NCBI GenBank assembly: GCA_002205965.3
Contig: NADL03000691.1
Coordinates: 1,116,001 to 1,180,000 of the forward strand
Origin: Kappaphycus alvarezii
Lineage: Eukaryota > Rhodophyta > Florideophyceae > Gigartinales > Solieriaceae
Direction of reading: 5' to 3'
DNA: 64,000 nt
Under the pieces are notes generated by a model. It ran no database searches and was not told the origin of the DNA. It was given only the letters and a program-made list of their open reading frames with translations. The translations under genes were made by a program, and so were the position numbers. Shown here piece after piece: positions 1 through 10,929 of this stretch (positions within the stretch are counted from its first letter, which is position 1; each line of letters begins with the position of its first letter).

Positions 1-678
1 AATTGCACTCACTACGAATTCCTCTGCCAACAACACTGTATTGATCTTCACCCCAGAGTTATAGATATGCACGGCTGCGTCAGGGTAGGCTTATTAGGAG
101 GAGAGGAGCAAGCCTCCAAACTAATTTCCCTCAATCAAGGTACATCTTCTGCAGCCACGAGCGGCCAGCTCCTCGCTCGACTTAATTGGCTAAATCTCCA
201 GTATATTGCCGTTTTAGTGAACCGCGGACCTTGATTCTTCGCATTAGGTCTCTTAGATCTGTCTCTAAGTAGATATTTTCTTAATACTGATTAAAAACTT
301 TGGGATGAATGAATATTGAGCCGATTACAACACGTAAAATATGTTCCAAGATTTATTAATACCACGTTGATGGTTCTGCATTCAGTAACGTCTTTAAAAG
401 AAATTTCTTCCTTCCTCTCCCCAAGTCGACGTCTTTTAACGCAAAAATCGACAATCAACCTTTCTACGCACCATACGGACAGTGTAGATCCTATTGCATA
501 CTTACCTTTTGCAGTCATTTGTGTGCAATGTAATAGTCATCAGGAGGCCCTTAACGCGTACTATAGTTCCATTTTCTGCAAAGATTCGCTACAACTACAG
601 TTGTTTGACGGAATATACTGGGCCACAGCCCCCTACATCTTTCAAATATTAAATAAGCCAACCTTTTACCTAAGGTAA
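1..678 (+). repeat. Dispersed repeat K, copy 1 (cut by the window edge)
   Basis: This stretch is clearly but imperfectly similar to 37601-38290 in the same orientation (for example the CACTCACTAC start, the TTGATGGTTCTGCA block and the CGTACTATA...TTCCATTTTCTGCAAA block). A short frame at about 480-610 encodes a peptide with PFAVI..Q.NS.QEA..AYY.SIFCK, and the same pattern can be read in the second copy, so part of the repeat may once have been coding. I do not recognise the protein. The left end is outside the window. Confidence 0.6.
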
Positions 679-1606
679 AATTACTGTTAAATATAATTTA
701 ATGTGATATCACCAAAACTGACAAAAAAGAAAGATATGAAAGCGTTGGCTGAGCTGGCATGCTGCGCTGGCTGAGGTGGCATTCTGCGCTGTCTGCGCTA
801 TATTTTATAATTTATTTTCAAGTATTTCTGGAGGGGTTCTGTGCATTGTACAGTAACGGTGCTGCACTGGCATCACTACTGCTCAGGTGCCACAGATTTA
901 TGATGTTTGAAACTGTGTACAAGGAGATAGGAGAGGATGACCTCGGGCACCGGCCATGGGGCTGAATAAGGAGATTTTTAGTGGTTTAGATATTGCAGCT
1001 GGTGTCAACCACTGGAAGGAATATTCATGTACAGCACTGGAGATATGGATATTGTAGCTCAGGGAGTTCTTGATGGTGATGCTTAATAAGGGTGTGCCCG
1101 GAGATCATTTTGTTGTTTATTTCGGGGTCCCCTATTCTGCTACTATGGACCATCTGGGTTCTAACTTACGGCTACTACCTACTGTCAGCTACAGTACGCC
1201 TGGCGGGTTTACAGTTTGCACGTGTTCACCCTCAGGTCCAACATGGCATGAGGCAGAGAGTAGACCCTTACACTCGCCGTGGTGTGACACTGGACTACAC
1301 GGGGAACCACACTTGCTGACCTGGAATTCTATTGCGTTTTACCTATTTTTAATACCCCTTTGATTCGATGCTATTAAAGAGATTTTTCTGTTAGTTTTTG
1401 TCTTTTAATTTTACTACTTAGTCTACCCTATCCTAAGGGGCGCTAAGGTAACGACACCTGTTTTTTGGATTAGCTATCCGACCTCCAACCTTAGATCGTA
1501 GTTGTCTGTCCTCGGGCGCCCCTCTCTACGTTGACTCTGGTCCTTCTATCAATTGGAGTTGGCTCTCTTTTTTGTGCGTATCCTGTTCTACGTCCAGCTA
1601 TTCGTA
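679..1606. other. No gene recognised
   Basis: Short open frames at 759-965 and 1070-1363 show no recognisable domain and no conservation elsewhere in the window. A small imperfect direct repeat (GCTGAGCTGGCATGCTGCGC / GCTGAGGTGGCATTCTGCGC) lies at about 748-800. The stretch forms the left flank of copia element F. Confidence 0.5.
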
Positions 1607-1906
1607 CGAATTTGAATACAAAACTGCTACCAGTGATCGTCGACATGCACCAGCAATTACAACTATCTACTGTGTTATGCAATGTGTCCGATTAATTGCA
1701 TCACGATTAATGCAATATGTTCTTAGTGGCAACCGTTTATTTCTCAAATACCTGTCAATGTTATATTGAACTATGGTAAATAAGTACCATTGTCTTTTGA
1801 TGGTTAGCTTCGATGGTATGCGCTCTGCACACCTCGCATCTGGTTGTGTACACTGTTGTACACACTGTTAGCTCGACCAGCTCGACTCAGCACATAGAAT
1901 ATTGTT
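1607..1906 (+). repeat. 5' LTR of copia F
   Basis: It matches 6353-6645 over its whole length, including GCATCACGATTNATNCAA, GTTCTTAGTGGCAACC and CGATGGTATGCGCTCTGCAC. The first base is C where the right LTR has T (TGAATTTGAATAC). The exact 3' limit is uncertain because the two copies diverge after CAGCACATAGA. Confidence 0.7.
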
Positions 1907-1908
1907 AA

Positions 1909-1921
1909 TTATGGGCCCAGC
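1909..1921 (+). promoter_or_regulatory. Primer-binding site of copia F (half-tRNA type)
   Basis: TTATGGGCCCAGC is the reverse complement of the anticodon arm of eukaryotic initiator tRNA-Met (GCTGGGCCCATAA). Drosophila copia is known to prime from a 5' half of that tRNA. The site overlaps the likely gag start codon at 1911-1913. Confidence 0.65.
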
Positions 1922-2880
1922 GCCCCACTCAGCTTTGTCCTCGCGGCCCAAGTTCTCTTGGGATGCCAATGCTCCTCCATGGACAGATGCGAAGGGTGAA
2001 CAGGAAGAGTACAAAAACGCTGTCAGGCTCTGGCAGACGGTTCACAATACCTTACCCGACTCCAACAGCAATAAGATTCCTTCTGCATTGCAGACTAAAT
2101 GCTCAAATCACAGTTGTACGGCAAAGCAAAGGATCTTTGTTAGGGTATATCGGATGAGCAGCTAACAGGAGATGGCGCTGTTGATTTGATTGTAGAAACA
2201 ATAACTCAGAGTGACGCAATGACAGTTGCAGTGAAGCTTACTGAGCATTTCATTAGCTATATAATACTCGCCGAAGCAACTCAGAGACGATGGAGAGCTT
2301 TAAATCTCGATTCTCTGCCCAGGTGGCTAAGATTAACTCAATTTCTAGTACAACCAAGCTACTGGAGTGCACTACGGCCCTGACTTTATTATCTAATTCC
2401 GCAATTGAAGACTCTAAGAGAGTGTCGGTGATGGCTACAGCAGCCCCATCTGATGATAATCTAAATGAACAATCCACCAAGAACGAATTTTTTAGTGCTA
2501 TTACATATCAGTCCGTATCTTCAGTTATTAAGAAGTGTGACAAGGCATCATACACTAATCACGATAGCGACTTGTTGAGCGCAAGCTCAAGTAGTATCGG
2601 ACATATTCGTAACAAATATATTGGGAATAAGAGTAACAATGAGAGACGGCACCCTTCAATGAAGTATCCATTCGACCGTGTGGCAAACCTGGACACTGAA
2701 AACGAAACCATAATCCTGACGGATCTCAACCACCGCATATCAAATCGTTTGATCGCTCTATGAGTAGGTCTACTGGATCCCATCCCGGATCGCGCAATTC
2801 TTTATCTGCTCAGAATAAGAATGGCGATGGTCGAAAGAAAATCTTCTCGTTTAATATGGCCAATCTCGTCGGCTCTTGAG
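1911..2880 (+). pseudogene. Gag remnant of copia F
   Basis: The frame opens with MGPAPHS and continues through a P.FSWDANAPPWTD block that aligns with PRFSWYTKGAPWTD in element E. This leaves no doubt that it is the same gag family. Further pieces in shifted frames (about 2290-2760) carry VAKINSISSTTKLLECTTAL, matching VNSMSTTTKLPQCITAL of E. Several frameshifts separate these blocks. Gag would form the nucleocapsid of the virus-like particle. It is certainly non-functional here. Confidence 0.7.
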
Positions 2881-2889
2881 CTAGTACCT

Positions 2890-4400
2890 TGCCTTCGATT
2901 TAAGTTGGTCCATTAGTAGACGATGGTGCACCCTATTCTGCAAAAGGGCACGTCGAGCTCAATCTCTTGGTTGATCACTTTGGCCTACCGTCTAACCCCA
3001 GACTTGACGATATTACAAAGTCATTGTTAGTTCATACCAATTAGCGATATGTGAAAGAAAAGCATACCAGTCCAGTTCGCCGCATACTTGGATTTTTTAT
3101 CCTCACGGATGAGTCTGAAAATGAAAATCCGGTCCGCATATTCCACCTATTTCTTGAATGCTCATCGCAGTGGGTCATTGGAAGAAATGTTACGCACGCA
3201 ATTAAGTTAGAACATATAGACCGAAACGAAATTGTCTTTATGGTTGATGGCAAGAGTGACAACTTTCTAAGTTTTATACTCTTTGGTCGCTTTGAATCGT
3301 ACCGCAAAGCAGGGTCTACTTTTTCTTGCCTCAGTGCAGTCGCAATTGACGCCTTACTTGGTCGGAGATCAAAGAAATCATTGACAAGGTTCACAAGCAT
3401 ATCTGCGGACATGCTAGTTTCACAGATTTTAAGCTATTCCTCGAGCAAAATGGCGTATGGAACGATGCCGTAGAATAATATCTTTGTCAAACTTTTAGAA
3501 AATTTCTAGTTTTTCGGTCTATATTGTACCCGGAGCCAAGCCGAAAAGTGTCTATAAGCTCTTTATCAAAGTAATTCAGCGAAATTCTTTGTATTGATCA
3601 TTTGTATCTTGACGATGTTCGCCTCATGCACTGTAAGGAGTTTGGTTCCAGATATTCGGTAGCTCACCTAGTTACCTCTGCTGCACTTAAGGAACCTGTT
3701 GTTGCATTACAGGCCTGTTGAATAATTCAATTTTGGTATCCAGACTCTATTCGTGCAGATATAGCCTTGCAGTCGGGAGTTTTTAAAGTATATGCAGACA
3801 AACTGTGCATTCCACTGCAGTCAGTTCCGCCAGGTCGAAATTCTTAAAATGCCATTGATTCAAGGCATAACGTCACTAGAAGTGTTTTTATTCGTTAAAA
3901 ACATTATTCTGGTGCAGATCATGATCCATTTCTCAATGCATACAAGGCTGTCTCTATCTCTAATGAACTTTATGGTAATTATATAATGTCAGCCTTTTAA
4001 TTGGCTAAAGTCTTTTCTAAGCCAATTGCGCCTAAGCTAATTAATACTCCTGTGCCCGATGATGTTCTAAATACTCATAAATAGCTACATGTTCGTCGAA
4101 AGTTGGCACGCATTCTGCACTCCAAATCTGTAACAAAGACTCCGATCGCTGTCGATGACAATTTCGATATATATCAAAAGAAATACCACGAAAGAAGGTG
4201 TAAATGGACCTGTTCCAAGCTCGTCTCATCTGTAGACCAAAAGGCGTGTTCTATTACAGTTCTCGGAAATGGAGGTCGAGAATTGACTGTGTCATTTGAA
4301 GACACCAGGCTTTCCTTGCCACAAGAGAGCTTTGCCGTATGAGTTCAAGATGCCAATGACTCTCTACCTGATGCCTTACATGACATTGTAAATGCAATAC
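2890..4400 (+). pseudogene. Protease and integrase remnant of copia F
   Basis: A VDDGAPYSA motif near 2917 is the likely retropepsin active-site region, with D-D-G in place of the usual D-S/T-G; element E has the same D-D-G. A CSSQWVIGRNVT block near 3165 matches SSKWVIGKNVT of E. At about 3600-3970 frames such as YLDDVRLMHCKEFGSRYSVA and KAVSISNELYG correspond to the integrase core and tail of this family. At 4205-4340 lies SITVLGNGGRELTVSFED, which aligns with the Tudor-like segment of E. Numerous stops and frame changes interrupt it. Confidence 0.6.
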
Positions 4401-4619
4401 CGGACTCTTTCGATCTTACTAAGGGTGACACAAATCTTGTGAGCAGTTTGAAGTCTCTACTGATGCATATTTGTCATTGCATTCCTCAAATGATGAAGCA
4501 GCCGTCGAAGACAATGTTTCTGTGGTTTGGCCCATCGATAACGAGTTCTACCCTAGAACAGTTCACTCTGAGGCTGGTAATGGAATTCTAAATATATATT
4601 ATTAAGATGAGGATACTCA

Positions 4620-6340
4620 ATGTTTAGATATGTCGAAGGAAGTATGGAAATTCAGTGATGCACTACCTGCAAGCTCCAGTGCATTTTCCACTCAGCTAGA
4701 AGTTTCCTGTCAGAAGAGTAGTGTTCTCTCGTCAATGCTGGATTAACTTGGAAACAATTTGTTCTTGAACCATCAAGCCCAAGGATTTGACCAATATCCA
4801 CTGCTAAACGCCTATAACAAGGAAGAGAAGACATTTCTAAAGACAGTTCGCCCCGTGTCGCATTGTAATGTTCTACATGATGCTAACACTCTTAGCAGCC
4901 ACAAAATGTACAAAATCAAATGAAATGGTGGCCGAATTCTCAAACTTAAAGCAAGAATTGCCCCACATAGGAATGAAGATGACATGAAGAACATGCCCAC
5001 CAAGGATTGTACAAGATGCCCTCCAACTTGTTTACGAATTATTGAGTCTATCGCTTCCTTATTTCGTTGGAAAATGTACAAAGCTGATGTGAAAGAAGCC
5101 TTTCTTCAAACTGGAGAAGCCCAGAGAGATGTCTATGTTTGACCTCCGAAAGAAAGCCAAATGAAATATACGCAGTTATGGCTATTACTAACAGCATCCT
5201 ACGGTCTAGTAAATGCAAATGCAAAGTGGTAAAAATCAGTCGGACCAACTCATGCACGACACTGGCCTTTCACAGTCTACACAAGTTCCTCATATATTTT
5301 ATAAGAAAGAGGAAGGAAAATAGGTTCCAGTTGTCGCAAAAATGTTGATGATCTTAAAGTTGCCGGAGAAGGAGACCGTGCACAAAAGTTTATTCAAGAA
5401 TTTGACAAACGATATAAGTTCGAGAATGTAAATCATTGACACGGAAAGTTAAGATACTTTGGAACCAACACAACGCAAAAAAGTGATTACACTATAAAAT
5501 CGGATGCTGACGATAAGTTAGAAGCTGTCACAGAGTATACACTCACTCGACACAGACGGAAGCAGTCTGATCAGACTCTTAAGAAGATTAGGCATTCAGT
5601 ATTTGCCTCCAAAAGTAGCTCATTGGGATGGATAGGGACTGCCGTATCTCATTTTTGTTCTTTCTTTGCAAGCCATGCACAACAGAAAGCAACTAACCTG
5701 AAATTTTTTCATCTTTTCGAGGAAGTCAACATATTACGAAAGCTAAAGTAACTTGAAAATACATTTGCCTACCCGAGGCCAACAGATAAATGCCAGTATT
5801 AACTAGCTTTTCCCGTATTTACAGATGCATCTCGCATTGATTACTGCGGTCAGCCCGATTTTCTGACTGGTCCTTTAGTTGGAGAGATGAAAAACAACGC
5901 CATCTACTATGTTATATCCTGAACATCACATAAGGCAAAAAGAACGGGTAGAAGTGTGCCAGCTGCTGAGATATTTGTCTCTACCGAAAGCATCGATGAT
6001 GGTGAGACAGTATCAAAGGCTTAATCGGAACTACTCGGTATTGATGTCAAGCTACACCTCTGCGTAGAATCGAAAGATCTATTCATTTCTTTGTCCGCTC
6101 ATAAGAACCCCATCGACAAATCAATCCGTGGAGACGTTGGCTGCATAAGATTCGAGTTCCAAGCTGGATTTGTAGACAATATATCTTGGATACCCGGTAA
6201 TATCAACCTTGCGGGTCCCTTAACGAAGAAAATCAGTAGCCTTCCTGACGCGTTACAGCTACCACTATTTACAAGTCGACTCTATATCGACTTCGACGTC
6301 GTTTGTGAAAAGGAAAGTTCTCAGAAGAACTTTGGCTAGA
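4620..6340 (+). pseudogene. Reverse transcriptase and RNase H remnant of copia F
   Basis: At 4905-5150 translated blocks read LKLKARIAPHRNEDDM, CPPTCLRIIESIAS and DVKEAFLQTG, the start of a copia-type reverse transcriptase (compare KARIAPHGNEDDMKG of E). RNase H-like pieces follow near 5820 (FTDASRIDYCG), with a tail near 6180 (ISWIPGNINLAGPLTKK, the usual IPG..N.AD.LTK end). Stops, shifts and deletions are frequent. The frame ends just before a purine-rich tract. Confidence 0.65.
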
Positions 6341-6352
6341 AGAGGAGGAATA

Positions 6353-6645
6353 TGAATTTGAATACACAAAAACGTCGACATGAACCACCAATTACAGCTG
6401 TCTACGGTTATATGCAAAATTTCTGATTGATTGCATCACGATTCATTCAAAATGTTCTTAGTGGCAACCATTTATGTCTTTAATACCTGTCTATGTTATA
6501 TTGTACTATGGTATGTAAAAACTATTGTCGTTCGATTGTAAACTTCGATGGTATGCGCTCTGCACACCTCGCATCTTGTTTTGTACATTTTTCTACACAT
6601 CTTTAGCTCTACCAGTAAGATTCAGCACATAGACTTTTTTTATCC
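6353..6645 (+). repeat. 3' LTR of copia F, with polypurine tract before it
   Basis: It starts TGAATTTGAATAC directly after the purine run AGAAGAGGAGGAA (6338-6350), the expected plus-strand primer, and aligns with the 5' LTR at 1607-1906. The 3' end is not exactly defined. Confidence 0.7.
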
Positions 6646-7029
6646 GTTTTACAGTCGTGGTTATCAATTGAAATTCGCGCTAGTCGCTTTCTCTACAACA
6701 GCTACCGCCCCTTTTTCCTTTACGCGTTCGCTCATCCCTGACGTGATCTCCCATCTACTCATCTCCCAAACACGGTCCCCATCACCCTTTTTTGCCTTGT
6801 GGCGTCTGCAGCACGTAATTGCACTACATTTTGGTACCCCGACCTAGAAGGTTTTATCCCGTTGACCTCACGTTTTCGTTTCATTTTCGTCTTCGGAAAC
6901 CTGTTTTGTTTTATTCGCAGTGTTGCGGTTGTTTTTTTGTTTTCTTGTCGAGATCTTTACTCGTTGGCTCGTTTCGCTAGGTCCCAAAGATTTTATTGGT
7001 TCTTTGTTTACGACTTTCCGGAGTTCTTC

Positions 7030-7854
7030 ATGTCACCCACACGTTCAGCACGCTCTCGCGGATCTCAAACGGGAGTACCCCAAGGTAGCCCCGAAATTAG
7101 AGCTGTTTTCGCCGAATCATCCGTTTTCCTTGGCAGTGTTGCCCCTGATACGTCCCCTTCACCAGCCGATTTGGTAACTCTCTTAGTTTCGCAAGTTCCA
7201 ATCGGTGTATCCGGAGTACCCGTCTCACCGCTCGCTGTTAAAGCACAATTCGGGAATATACCATCGACGACCTCTGTCAACTCTACGACTTCCGGCACCC
7301 CCGGCCTACCGCTAGGCTTGCCGCCACGTTTACCGGTCTCTTCTCCTAGATCCGTTTCGACATCAGTAGCTCCCATGGCGCTGATACCTTCACTCTCCCC
7401 TCGAGCGTCCCAACGTTGCCATCAATTTCTCCCTCTTGACCCTGCTCTTCTGAGCAACCCTGAAGCGTTAAGGCGAATCAATACGGAAAATATGGTTTAT
7501 GTAGTGCCCGTACCAGCGGTTTCTGTTCCTGCCTCTACGGCTGACCTCCGTTATGTGCATCCTCATTGTAGTAGTACCTGTGTTCCGTTTTTCTCATCGC
7601 ATGTTGGGCATGGTCTCGCGATAACGCAAGGTGGGACTGCGGAATTCGTTTGTACGGCTCTTGCATTGGAAGCTCTGGAATCTACTCCAGTATATTTACC
7701 TACATCTAGTCGTCCATATTATGCTACTATTTCAGAAGTAAAGGCTTTTCAAATGCAGAGTATCCCAGCATCGCCACCCCTCCCGGCGCAGACGCCGTTG
7801 TCTGACCGAGAACTTTTCCCTGAGGGATGTCGAGAGGGGATTTTGCCTACGTAG
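7030..7854 (+). CDS. Hypothetical Pro/Ser/Thr-rich protein, unrecognised
   Basis: A 275-codon open frame counted from the first in-frame ATG; the open frame extends upstream to about 6799 without another ATG. The first 110 residues are rich in Ser, Pro, Val and Thr and look disordered. The second half (about residues 140-265) has a more globular composition, with two Cys and several His (HPHCSSTCVPFFSSHVGHG). I recognise no domain. The 3' end touches the segment that, on the other strand, belongs to the gene interrupted by H1, so this frame may be a gag-like relic or chance. Confidence that it encodes protein is low. Confidence 0.3.
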   Translation: MSPTRSARSRGSQTGVPQGSPEIRAVFAESSVFLGSVAPDTSPSPADLVTLLVSQVPIGVSGVPVSPLAVKAQFGNIPSTTSVNSTTSGTPGLPLGLPPRLPVSSPRSVSTSVAPMALIPSLSPRASQRCHQFLPLDPALLSNPEALRRINTENMVYVVPVPAVSVPASTADLRYVHPHCSSTCVPFFSSHVGHGLAITQGGTAEFVCTALALEALESTPVYLPTSSRPYYATISEVKAFQMQSIPASPPLPAQTPLSDRELFPEGCREGILPT

Positions 7855-9316
7855 CTGATCTCTGAATATTCTTTCCACACTTTTACGTCATAGAAAACGA
7901 CAACATTTGAAGAATTTCCTTTCGTCAACACTTGCTACGTACGCTTCCCTCCACTCAATCTGCGGTGCTCGCCGCCATCTTCGATCTGAAGCATGGGGAA
8001 ACGTTCCACCAATTGCAATTGCCCTGGCCGGATCTGGCATAGCTCCAGTTCTTTCTTTCCTCCTAAATGGAGGCCTAGTTCTCCAACAAACTTCGGACAA
8101 TAACGAGGCTGCTTATGCAGATCCTGTAATTGAATCTTTTAGATTTATCTTCGATCTGCTGAGTTTTTCCCAGGACCGCCACCAAGAAGAGATCACCCGG
8201 TCTGCCATATCTCTCTTATCATCCCGCCACCCGCAGCTGTCTTCGGCGCTTACAGCTACGGCATTTTCGAGCATTGCTCATCGTCGGTCCCCGGTGAAAA
8301 GCTCCAGTCTGGGATCACAACTAAATTCATGCTATCGAAGTCCGACGTGTTGTTATTGTCCTCAGCAGCACTCTACCAAGCACGACTTCTCTCCGTGGGC
8401 ACATCTTCCCCCTCCGCTTCCTTTTCGCTTCCTCACTCCACCGCGATACGTACATATCCTCTTCTGCACGGAAAGTCGCTCTGGTTCTCCATCTCGGCAT
8501 CGCGCTATTCCCTGGATCTACTCGCTGTGCGGTCTGCTTCCAAAGCTCGGCCGACGTCGCACGCGTCTTAGATCCAAGCGGGCAACACGCGTTGATATAT
8601 AAATACGAAGACGGAATTACTCTTCGAGATCACTTCCTCTGCATCGTTCTCGCCCGATTCTGTAAGGAATTTAGGGTTGCCGTCTTCCAGCATCCGCTTC
8701 TCTACCAGGTTTCCAATTCTTCTGGGCATTTGGAGTTTCCCACGTTACGCATGGACATTTACATACCCGCTGCATACGGGCTTCACAGTACCGATATCGC
8801 TGTCGACGCCACTGTTGTTCACCCTTCCACACGCCGCCACATTTCGCCAAGTACGGTTAGCGCAGGCGCTGCTGCAACACTCGCAGAGCGCGAGAAACAT
8901 TGTCACTACAGCATTTACCCCAACCAAACAATATCCTCCTCTCCTCCGTCGGAATTGATATCTATGGGGCCATGGGCGACGACGGCCAGGGTTTCTTCCG
9001 CCGCCCTGCTTACTTCGCTGCTTTTCGTCGCGTTTCATCTCCTCAACAGGAGCTCTGCGGCTTTGTTACCCGTTTCTCGTTCCTTCTCCAAGACCCCAAG
9101 TGATGCAGGCACGACAGGTTTCCACCCGCCACCCGCATTCGTAGTTAATGTCTGCATACCCTCCGCACGCTTCTTTGCTAAACTGTACAACTCGTAAATA
9201 TTTTCCAACGCCGTCAATACTTGATTGTTATATTGTAACATTTCTGTAAAGCCCTTAAATAATTTACCTTTAAAAACATCGCAATCTGCACAGCAAATTC
9301 CATGATGTTGCAACAA
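7749..9316 (-). pseudogene. Unknown gene or repeat fragment split by LINE insertion H1
   Basis: Read on the minus strand, 9316-9212 encodes LQHHGICCADCDVFKGKLFK plus a GFTEMLQYNNQV block. A near match lies at 38690-38540 (LQHHGTCCADLDVTKGRLLK, GFTAMLQYDSQV). Beyond the 1.28-kb insertion, 7934-7749 continues the similarity to the second locus (GATCTCTGAATA...CACACTTT on the plus strand). At 38.5 kb the two halves are contiguous, so the sequence here was split. The conserved reading suggests a coding origin, but I cannot name the family. Confidence 0.5.
7935..9211 (+). mobile_element. LINE-like RT fragment H1, 5' truncated
   Basis: The segment is bracketed by CGTCAACACTTG (7923-7934) and CGTCAATACTTG (9212-9223), a 12-bp target duplication with one mismatch, and it is absent from the matching locus at 38.5 kb. 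Its frames run from an RT thumb-like part (LNGGLVLQQTSDNNEAAYAD, near 8070) through SLDLLAVRSASKARPTSHAS (near 8510) to a C-terminal domain (ITLRDHFLCIVLARFCKE, then DIAVDATVVHP and AAATLAEREKHCHYS, 8610-8920). That order and the DxAVDATVV motif fit the C-terminal nuclease-like domain that follows the RT in many protist LINE-like elements. The frame is broken at least twice. Confidence 0.65.
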
Positions 9317-9898
9317 TTGGAATTGTGTGTCTTGCGAAATATTAGTATTTGGACTTTCTGGACTGATTGTTATATTGTATGATTCTATCAGTTATTGTGG
9401 TTGAGTATTCAAGCACTGATCAGTGGACTGTAACTGCTATCTACTGCAGTTTTGGTTTTGGATGAGGCTGGGTTACATGAGCAAACTGGGACTCAAGGCC
9501 TGCTGCATCCTGATGTGCGCAAAATTCGCATACGAAAAAAATATAGAAGAGGACCAAAATTGTATAAAGTATCGGAATTTGGAAGATGTTTTTACAGTTT
9601 CTGAAATGCAAGATATTTCTAATTTGGATGGGTGTCGCAAAAGCATGGTTTGATTTTTATATTTTAAAACCTTGTGTCATTAATGTGTGCCATTACTGCA
9701 CACATCCAAGTTCTTCTTACTTTTCGAAGACGTCGCAGTATTTAAAGTTCGAAATCGACGCCGTTGAGGAAATCCACCGCCATCAACAACCCCATCAGCC
9801 AAACCCTTCTTTTGGCCCTTAACGTGACCAATCTCCGCCCTTCCCTCACCACCACCAAGTCATCACGAGGCCGTCGTCCACTCAACGCTTTGGCCCTG

Positions 9899-10476
9899 AT
9901 GGCAAATGGTCCAACTGACTACGATGATTACTGTAGAAGGTTGGACCGGGAACGTGTTCGGGAGTGGGTCCGCCGTAACGGCTTTGAGCAGGCAGAAGAG
10001 GCAGGGAAGAAGGAGGAGAGAGTAGAGGAGTTAGAGGAGGTAGATGAAGAGAAGGAAGAGGAGGATGAAGAAGAGGACTGGGTGGTTCCGTGGGAGCCAG
10101 TAGTGTATAACGGTAGGGGGTTCCCATGGAGAGCGAAGCGGAAACTGAGGGAGTAATTGTGATATCTGACTCTTTTGACGGAGATGAAGAGAGGAGTGAA
10201 GAGGAGGATGAGGGGGATGAGGGGGAGGGAGAAATGGAAAGTGCTGGACTAGTGGGGAAGGGGCCAGAAAATACGGACCAGGTGGTCCCGACTCTGGAAC
10301 CGCATGGGGGCGTCCACAGTGGTCTAGATTTTTTGCAGGAGGCAATGGAGAATTCTAAGTGGTTCATGGATATTTGTGTGGACTGCCGGGGTGGAACGGA
10401 TATTTTGGGGGAACTTTTTGGCTCTGATATAGAGGACAAAGATATTAAAGATATCTTAATATCTTTAAGATTTTAA
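9899..10476 (+). pseudogene. U3-encoded acidic protein, one frameshift
   Basis: From the ATG at 9899 the frame reads MANGPTDYDDY, then a basic/aromatic helix-like part (RRLDRERVREWVRR), then a Glu-rich tract. It stops at 10156. A second frame, open from 10126, continues the match to LTR2, with MESAGLV, DQVVPTLEP and the end FMDICVDC...TDILGELFGSD. One frameshift near 10110-10130 therefore separates two halves that are continuous in LTR2. Upstream of the ATG the frame stays open to about 9764 without another ATG, and the similarity to LTR2 extends through it. A TATTTAAA sequence at about 9739 lies upstream. The function is unknown; the acidic middle and paired Cys near the end suggest a regulatory or binding protein. 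Confidence 0.55.
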
Positions 10477-10609
10477 GATCTTAAAGATATGAATCTAGAT
10501 ATTTTTTTGACAGTATCTGCTGTTAGTCTTTCTCGTTCACACGATTCCATTTGGTGCATTTTATGGTTTTTAGTATGTTTTTTTGATACTTAGGGTTAGC
10601 CAAAAAGTC

Positions 10610-10617
10610 TATATAAG
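10610..10617 (+). promoter_or_regulatory. LTR1 TATA box
   Basis: TATATAAG in the context GTCTATATAAGTTG. The same element occurs at 29426 in LTR2 and, reversed, in the LTRs of A and B. It marks the U3/R boundary and lies downstream of the U3 ORF. Confidence 0.6.
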
Positions 10618-10929
10618 TTGGGTAAACTGCTCTCTATTGGGGAGGACAACCAGGTTGGCGGACAACTTCAAGTCAAGTCCCAAGTAGTAGGAAGTTAAGA
10701 GTCAACTTCTGACTCAAGAAACATTCTTGCTACGCTGGTCACAGAGCATCAGTGGTAGACCCTACCCCTTCCATACTTGCTTGTAGCCCTCTCAATTTTC
10801 TCCCATACACACGCCTTTTTGTTCGTTCAACTATACCACTGTAGCATTTTTGTCGATTGCAACACCTATTTCTTGGGGTAATTGGTTCTGCGTATCTCTT
10901 CTCTCGACAATTTACCCCATTTCACATCC

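Larger units (their letters stand above)
1607..6645 (+). mobile_element. Copia element F, heavily decayed
   Basis: Two direct repeats of about 300 bp (1607-1906 and 6353-6645) flank a degenerate gag, protease, integrase, reverse transcriptase and RNase H series on the plus strand. Integrase precedes reverse transcriptase, which is the Ty1/copia order. Many frames are broken by stops and small indels, and the two LTRs differ at many positions, so this is an old insertion. It is a relative of element E at 57.4-60.7 kb, sharing the gag start, the primer site, a D-D-G-A protease motif and the integrase tail. I could not find a convincing target-site duplication. Confidence 0.8.
9511..10924 (+). 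repeat. Solo LTR1, with U3-borne ORF
   Basis: It is a complete 1414-bp LTR beginning TGATGTGCGC and ending CCCCATTTCA, flanked on both sides by CATCC (9506-9510 and 10925-10929), a perfect 5-bp target duplication. Its two ends match the LTRs of gypsy element A (reverse orientation) and its whole length matches solo LTR2. No internal gag-pol remains, so it is probably the product of recombination between two LTRs. U3 carries a coding frame (see 9899-10476) and a TATA box follows at 10610. Confidence 0.85.

Noticed and set aside
1070-1363. Two overlapping plus-strand frames of 75-97 codons
   Set aside because: No domain, no second copy, and two frames open at once, which fits chance.
10031-10345. 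Pro/Leu-rich minus-strand frames in LTR1 (and 28747-29142 in LTR2)
   Set aside because: They are the antisense of the Glu-rich U3 ORF; their composition is explained by that.
9511-10924. LTR1 and LTR2 ORFs as members of a dispersed host gene family
   Set aside because: Both ORFs lie inside sequences with LTR ends, target duplications and TATA boxes shared with elements A and B, so they belong to the retrotransposon.
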